Shown here one piece after another: positions 30,670 to 35,372 of a stretch of 35,372 bases of DNA. A model generated the notes under the pieces. It saw only the letters and a program-made list of their open reading frames with translations, made no database searches and was not told the DNA's origin. The stretch is taken from contig JAMCWE010000150.1 in assembly GCA_023475265.1 (NCBI GenBank), positions 1 through 35,372 of the forward strand, given 5' to 3'. Within the stretch, counting starts at the first letter, position 1. Each line of letters opens with the position of its first letter. A program made the translations under genes and the position numbers. The DNA is from Bacteroidota bacterium (lineage in GTDB: Bacteria; Bacteroidota; Ignavibacteria; Ignavibacteriales; Ignavibacteriaceae).

Positions 30670-32181
30670 TTAGTCCTCTAGATTTGCTACAATTTTTATT
30701 AACGATTTTCTATCAATCTTTCCATTTGAATTCAAAGGGAAATCTGATATTGATGTAATTTTAGATGGCATCATATATTGTGGAATTTTAGTTTTTAAAT
30801 ATTCTGTTATCTCGTTGATGTTGCCGGAATAATTTTCAATAAATAAATAAATTTGAAGCCCACCAGTACTTTTTTCAACTGGTACTGCAAAGACTTTTGT
30901 GACTTTAGTAAAGTTTCTTGCGTGGTGTTCAATCTCTCCAAGTTCAATTCTAAAACCCTGTATCTTTATTTGATTATCTTTTCTCCCACAGTACATAAAA
31001 TCGCCGTCGTTGTCGATAAAAGAAATATCTCCTGTTCTATAAAATCTTTTTGCTGTTGAATTTTCATTAAAAATAAAAAATGATTCTTTATTTTTTACCG
31101 GATTATTTAAATAACCATTAGTTAATTGATTCCCGGATAAACTTAATTCACCTTTTTCATTATCAGTTATTATTTTGTTTCCTTCATCTATTATAATTGA
31201 CTCCATATTATCCATTGGTTTCCCAATACTAACTATTCCATTGAAGCTTTTAATTTTTGTTTTGTCCTTTGGTATGGGATAGGTAAGACAAAAAATAGTT
31301 GCTTCAGTTGGGCCATAAACATTTTGAACTTCTGCATTTTGTACACAATCGAGCCAATCTTTAACTAAATCAGAATACAATGCTTCTCCGCAAAAAAGTG
31401 AATACTTCAGCTCATTTAATTTAATCTCATTAAAATATGGTTTTAAATAACTAAGAATTGATGGGACCATTAAAGCAAAGGTTATTTTTTCTTCTTCAAG
31501 CACACAGTAAATTGAAGAAAACTTTATCCCATCTCCGGGAACAGTATAAACACAAGCGCCAATACAAAGTGGAATTACATAGCAAATAATTGAAAGGTCA
31601 AATGTCATTTCGAACATTTGAAGGAACCTATCGCTCTTATCAATTTTATATCCTAATTTAAAAAAATTATTTACAAATTCCTTAAGGTTCTTCATGGTCA
31701 ATTGAACTCCCTTAGGAATTCCAGTGCTTCCTGAAGTAAATAATACATAAGCAATATTGTTTTCATCAATTATAGGAACTTCTAAATTTATACTTGCCGG
31801 TGGTAATTTCTTAGTACTAATTAATTTTATATTTTCTTTGGCTGCAAATTTTTGAAAGCTGTTATTTCCATTGCTGGCTAAAATAACTTTTAATCCGGAT
31901 TGCTTGATAACAGAAATATTTCTTTCAAAAGGATGGTTTGGATTAATAGGAACAAAACCTTTTCCGGCGTATAAAATCCCGAATACCGAGCAGTATGTTT
32001 CTATATCATCGTTTGTTAATATGCCGATAAGCTTTTCAGAATCATTACAATTATTCTCTAAATAAAATCTTATCTTTGAAACAATTTCAGCAAATGTTAA
32101 ATACGAATAAAATTTTTTATTAATATGAAAAGCATTTCTACCATGGAAATTATGCACACTTTCTTTTATTTTAGTAAGCAT
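30670..32181 (-). CDS. stand-alone amino acid adenylating enzyme 2 (DltA-like)
   Basis: The 503-residue enzyme has all adenylation motifs: A3 TSGSTGIPKG (149-158), A4 MTFDLSIICY, A5 NVYGPTEAT, A7 YRTGDI, A8 GRKDNQIKIQGFRIELGEIE and A10 NSNGKIDRK with the catalytic lysine. The segment SLFCGEAL is shared with D-alanine ligase DltA. By hand alignment to GrsA the specificity positions read D-L-I-L-L-C-V-I-F-K. The Asp that binds the substrate amino group is kept, so an amino acid substrate is likely. There is no carrier or condensation domain and no dltB/C/D. It is a tandem paralogue of the next gene upstream and is coupled to GNAT paralogue 4. Confidence 0.9.
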   Translation of the reverse strand: MLTKIKESVHNFHGRNAFHINKKFYSYLTFAEIVSKIRFYLENNCNDSEKLIGILTNDDIETYCSVFGILYAGKGFVPINPNHPFERNISVIKQSGLKVILASNGNNSFQKFAAKENIKLISTKKLPPASINLEVPIIDENNIAYVLFTSGSTGIPKGVQLTMKNLKEFVNNFFKLGYKIDKSDRFLQMFEMTFDLSIICYVIPLCIGACVYTVPGDGIKFSSIYCVLEEEKITFALMVPSILSYLKPYFNEIKLNELKYSLFCGEALYSDLVKDWLDCVQNAEVQNVYGPTEATIFCLTYPIPKDKTKIKSFNGIVSIGKPMDNMESIIIDEGNKIITDNEKGELSLSGNQLTNGYLNNPVKNKESFFIFNENSTAKRFYRTGDISFIDNDGDFMYCGRKDNQIKIQGFRIELGEIEHHARNFTKVTKVFAVPVEKSTGGLQIYLFIENYSGNINEITEYLKTKIPQYMMPSKITSISDFPLNSNGKIDRKSLIKIVANLED

Positions 32182-32235
32182 ATTTTAATCCAAATTATGT
32201 TTAACAAACATTTGATAAAATTAAATTGCTCTTTA

Positions 32236-33771
32236 TCAATTAGAAAATGATTGTTTTAATTCCATACACATTGAGACTAACTTTTTCCTGTCAATCTTTC
32301 CGTTATCATTTAACGGAAAGGAAGGAATACTAGTTATATAAGAAGGCACCATATACTCGGGTATTTTCGATTTCAAATATTCTTCAATATCCAATGAATT
32401 ACCGTTATAGTTTTCTACGAATAAATGTATTTGCATATTTCCGAATGTGTTTTGATAGCCTACTGCGGCAACATTTCCACCTTTAATAAATTCTCTTGCA
32501 AAATGTTCAATCTCGCCAAGTTCGATTCTGAATCCCTGGATTTTAATTTGATTGTCAATCCTTCCGGCAAAAAAGAAATCACCTTCGTCATCTTGAAAAG
32601 CTAAATCGCCTGTACGATAAAATATTTCATCTTTACCATTTATTCTAGCTTTGAAGAATGTCTTTACATTTTTTTCGTCATCTTTCCAGTAACCAGGTGT
32701 AAGCTGTTTGCCTGATAAACAAAGCTCACCTTTTTCTCCGGGCTTGCCGGAAATTATTTTTGAATTTTCATCAATAACTACTGAACCCATGTTTATCATT
32801 GGCTTGCCAATACAAACTCCGCCGTTAAAAGTTTTTTTAGATGAGCTTTCGTTATTCCATTCATAAATTAAGCAGAAGACAGTTGCTTCAGTTGGACCGT
32901 AAGCATTAATTATTTTTGCGTTTGGTGTACATTTAGACCATCCTTGCGCTATTTGATCTAAAAGTGTTTCTCCGCAGAATAGGGAATATCTCATTTTGTC
33001 CAATTTAATTTCATCAAAGTAGGGAGTAAGATAAGATAAAACCGATGGAACCATACAGGCAAAAGTTATTTCATGTTCTTCCAATGCAATATAAACGTTA
33101 GCAAACTTTACTCCTTCTTCCGGGATAGTATAAATACAAGCGCCAACACAAAGAGGTACGGTATAACAAACAACAGAAAAATCAAATGTTAACTCGAACA
33201 TTTGTAAGAATCTATCATTCTCATTTACATTATATCCTAATTCAAGAAATGCATCAACGAATGAATTTAAATTTTTTCTGTTAATAGGAACTCCTTTGGG
33301 AACTCCTGTACTTCCTGAAGTGAATAACAAATATGCAATTTCATTTTCATCTACAATCGGAGGCTTTAAATTTATTTGAGTGCTTGGTAAATCAACTACA
33401 TTTACAACATTGGCATTTTTTGTTGATGCAATTCCTTTAATTTGCTCTTCATTTTGTTTGCATAAAATAGTTTTTATTCCGGTTTGTTCAAGGATAGATG
33501 AATTGCGGCTCAGCGGATTAGAAGGATTAATCGGAACATAGCCGCGTCCGGAAAACAAGCATCCGTATATTGCAGCATAAGTTTCAATCTCTGGAGATTG
33601 TTTTGCAATGATTCCAATTAATTTTTCTGAACCCTTACAATTAGTTTCAATATAATTTCTAACATTGGAAATTAATTGGGCAAATTGTTTATAAGAATAA
33701 TAAATACCATTTATAAAAAATGCGTTCCGGTTAGGAAATTTTAAATATGATTGTTGAATTTTTTCCAGCAC
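32236..33771 (-). CDS. stand-alone amino acid adenylating enzyme 1 (DltA-like)
   Basis: This is the first gene of the cluster, 511 residues. Motifs: A3 TSGSTGVPKG (151-160), A4 LTFDFSVVCY, A5 NAYGPTEAT, A7 YRTGDLAFQDDEG, A8 GRIDNQIKIQGFRIELGEIE and A10 NDNGKIDRK. SLFCGETL is DltA-like. Specificity positions by hand read D-F-V-C-L-C-A-V-F-K, so the pocket differs from enzyme 2 at several places and probably takes a different amino acid. GTG 33771 is the start: the N-terminus then aligns with enzyme 2 (MLxKI...RNAFxIN) and AGGAGA lies 10 bases upstream. A 54-base gap separates it from enzyme 2. Confidence 0.9.
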   Translation of the reverse strand: MLEKIQQSYLKFPNRNAFFINGIYYSYKQFAQLISNVRNYIETNCKGSEKLIGIIAKQSPEIETYAAIYGCLFSGRGYVPINPSNPLSRNSSILEQTGIKTILCKQNEEQIKGIASTKNANVVNVVDLPSTQINLKPPIVDENEIAYLLFTSGSTGVPKGVPINRKNLNSFVDAFLELGYNVNENDRFLQMFELTFDFSVVCYTVPLCVGACIYTIPEEGVKFANVYIALEEHEITFACMVPSVLSYLTPYFDEIKLDKMRYSLFCGETLLDQIAQGWSKCTPNAKIINAYGPTEATVFCLIYEWNNESSSKKTFNGGVCIGKPMINMGSVVIDENSKIISGKPGEKGELCLSGKQLTPGYWKDDEKNVKTFFKARINGKDEIFYRTGDLAFQDDEGDFFFAGRIDNQIKIQGFRIELGEIEHFAREFIKGGNVAAVGYQNTFGNMQIHLFVENYNGNSLDIEEYLKSKIPEYMVPSYITSIPSFPLNDNGKIDRKKLVSMCMELKQSFSN

Positions 33772-34170
33772 TGTTCAAATTTCTCCTATGACGTTAATAA
33801 TTTATCAAATATATTTATTGCTTGTAGCGTATATTTCCAATCACCAAAAGTTTAACCACTTGATTAAATATTCAGAATCAATAATTAATATATTAAACCT
33901 GTTTTCTGCAGGCAAGTATTTTTATTTATTAATTGGTGAATGAAACCTTAACTAGTCAGAAAGTTTATCTAAAATTATACCAATTCAAACAATCTGATCT
34001 GGAAACATATTAAAACTTGCAGCCATGTTTATCGTCTCATAAAAAGCCAAAGATTATTAAACTTTGATCACAATGAGATGAAAAATTTAAATTATTTTTT
34101 TCCTTAGAATTAAATCTGGAAATTTATATTTTAGCGATACAGTTTACTTTCAGAATATTTGAGGAAGTTC
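33772..34170. other. divergent intergenic region, head of the cluster
   Basis: This 399-bp region lies between the adenylating enzyme (minus) and the NlpC/P60 gene (plus). It holds the ribosome binding sites of both and a candidate promoter for the cluster (33812-33840). A perfect 12-base TTAATATATTAA palindrome (about 33888) is too simple to interpret. No gene was seen. Confidence 0.4.
33812..33840 (-). promoter_or_regulatory. candidate promoter of the biosynthetic cluster
   Basis: On the minus strand TTGGAA (33835-33840) and TAAATA (33812-33817) are 17 bases apart, about 40 bases before the GTG start of the first cluster gene. Both boxes are imperfect. Confidence 0.3.
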
Positions 34171-35349
34171 ATGCGATATTTTATAATAATAATTTCTTTT
34201 CTGTTAGCAGCACCTATTTTTTCACAGCAAAAAAAATCTATGGAAGATATTCAAAAGATAATTTCAGAAGTTCAGCAGAAATATGCGCCGGATAAAAGAA
34301 CAACAGTATTTATTGTCTCTCCGAAATCAGAAGGAGAAGAAGTCCTTCTTTCCGGTGAGACAAATTTATCAAATGCCAAATCTGAATTAATTAAAAATTT
34401 GGAAAAGGAAGGAATGAAAGTTAAAGACGAGATAGAAATTCTTCCCGCAAAAGACTTAGGTGAAGAAATTTATGGAGTAGTTAATTTGTCGGTTGCTACA
34501 TTTCGTGTAAAACCAGATCATCAAGCAGAGCTTGCAACTCAAGCCCTCCTTGGAAGTTCAGTAAAACTTTTAAAAAAATCTAAAGGCTGGTTCCTCGCTC
34601 AAACTCCTGATAAATATATTGCGTGGATAGAATCCGGCAGCTTTACAGCGATGAATAAAGAACAGATTTCCGAATGGAATTCTTCGGATAAAATTATTTA
34701 TACTAAAGATTATGGATTTTCATATTCACAAGATAATCTTAATTCCGATCCTGTATCTGATCTTGTCATTGGAAATATTTTAAAAAAGCTTGGAACTGAA
34801 GGCGATTTTGTAAAGGTTGAATACCCGGATAAAAGAATTGCCTATATCCCAAACTCATCTTGTGAAGATTATAAAACTTGGTTAGAAAGCCGTCAATTAT
34901 CAGCGGAAAATATTATTAAGGCTGCAAAAACATTTTTAGGTGTTCCGTACCTTTGGGGCGGCACATCGGCAAAGCTGATGGATTGCAGCGGTTTTACAAG
35001 AACAGTTTTCTTTTTAAATGGAGTTTTCTTACCACGAGATGCTTCTCAGCAGGTTAATGTGGGAATTCCAATCAATACTAGGGACGGTTTTAATAATCTT
35101 CAACCCGGAGATTTATTATTCTTTGGTAAAAAAGCTACGGAAAATTCAAAAGAAAAAATTACTCACGTTGGAATTTATATCGGCAACGGAGAATTTATTC
35201 ATGAAGCCGGTATGGTTAAAATAAACAGCTTCGATAAATCTGCAAAGAATTTTAACGCGTATAGATTAAATCAATTTGTTCGCGCAAAAAGAATTATTGG
35301 TTCTGTAGGTGAAAATGGAGTTGAAGCATTGAAAAGCGTGCAATATTAA
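34171..35349 (+). CDS. exported SH3b-NlpC/P60 peptidoglycan endopeptidase
   Basis: NlpC/P60 enzymes cut peptide stems of peptidoglycan, often gamma-D-Glu-diaminopimelate bonds. This 392-residue protein has a signal peptide (MRYFIIIISFLLAAPIFS, cleavage before QQKK). About 100-250 holds SH3b-like domains (VATFRVKPDHQAELATQ..., KSKGWFLAQTPD). The C-terminal NlpC/P60 domain has the catalytic Cys in LMDCSGFTR, the His in ITHVGIYIGNG and a downstream FIHEAG. PYLWGGTS is the usual tyrosine block. ATG 34171 is favoured over an in-frame TTG at 34159 because GAGGA (34161-34165) sits six bases ahead. It diverges from the cluster and probably serves general cell-wall turnover. Confidence 0.92.
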   Translation: MRYFIIIISFLLAAPIFSQQKKSMEDIQKIISEVQQKYAPDKRTTVFIVSPKSEGEEVLLSGETNLSNAKSELIKNLEKEGMKVKDEIEILPAKDLGEEIYGVVNLSVATFRVKPDHQAELATQALLGSSVKLLKKSKGWFLAQTPDKYIAWIESGSFTAMNKEQISEWNSSDKIIYTKDYGFSYSQDNLNSDPVSDLVIGNILKKLGTEGDFVKVEYPDKRIAYIPNSSCEDYKTWLESRQLSAENIIKAAKTFLGVPYLWGGTSAKLMDCSGFTRTVFFLNGVFLPRDASQQVNVGIPINTRDGFNNLQPGDLLFFGKKATENSKEKITHVGIYIGNGEFIHEAGMVKINSFDKSAKNFNAYRLNQFVRAKRIIGSVGENGVEALKSVQY

Positions 35350-35372
35350 AGTAAGTAATTTTTTCTTTTGAA

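Noticed and set aside
30670-33771. Classical NRPS modules
   Set aside because: The adenylating enzymes stop after motif A10; there is no fused carrier, condensation or thioesterase domain.
30670-33771. Teichoic acid D-alanylation (dlt) operon
   Set aside because: The DltA resemblance is real, but DltB, DltC-type order and DltD are missing, and this group of organisms is Gram-negative with no teichoic acid expected.

Overview
The window looks like chromosomal DNA of an AT-rich member of the Ignavibacteria (Ignavibacteriota, Bacteroidota/Chlorobi group). The main evidence is two secreted proteins ending in a Por (type IX) secretion C-terminal domain that begins with the NYPNPFNPTT motif typical of that group. 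Bacteroidota-style promoter boxes (TTG / TAnnTTTG) ahead of both tRNA genes agree. No sequence comparison could be run, so family names rest on motifs read by eye.

Layout. 1-835: possible tail of a truncated gene, a DUF1304 membrane protein, a two-way terminator and tRNA-Val(UAC). 836-5140: ClC chloride channel with CBS domains, a CDF-like membrane protein, a secreted Lys/Glu heptad-repeat protein and an unknown exported protein. 5184-5473: tRNA-Ala(CGC) followed, in its own direction, by two 108-bp tandem repeats that each carry a copy of the tRNA 3' end. 5597-9686: two co-directional secreted T9SS-type proteins (an FG-GAP/OB-fold protein and a propeller-like protein). 9985-14755: MATE transporter, a small FN3-like exported protein with an apparently leaderless start, then a SpoIID-like lipoprotein, Maf pyrophosphatase and an UPF0104/LPG-synthase-like membrane protein. 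14773-22102: NADP isocitrate dehydrogenase, YtxH and DUF948-like small proteins, an EF-G paralogue, a HIT protein, two repeat lipoproteins (YwqK/MORN-like and YD-like) and a threonine dehydratase/serine racemase-like enzyme.

The striking region is 22099-33771, eleven genes all on the minus strand. In transcription order they are: two tandem stand-alone DltA-like adenylating enzymes, four paralogous GNAT-fold proteins, a free acyl carrier protein, a FabG-like ketoreductase, an AMP-dependent acyl ligase, a LuxE-type acyl-protein synthetase and a LuxC-type acyl-CoA reductase. The last six genes overlap or nearly touch. There is no luciferase, no NRPS condensation domain, no thioesterase, no DltB/C/D and no sugar enzyme in the window.

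My inference is a carrier-protein pathway. Amino (or similar) acids are activated by the two DltA-like enzymes and loaded on the ACP. They would be condensed or acylated by GNATs, as the GNAT-fold N-acyl amino acid synthases of the FeeM type do, and released reductively as an aldehyde or alcohol by LuxE/LuxC. This is the best candidate here for an undescribed system. The divergent NlpC/P60 hydrolase at 34171 marks its upstream edge.
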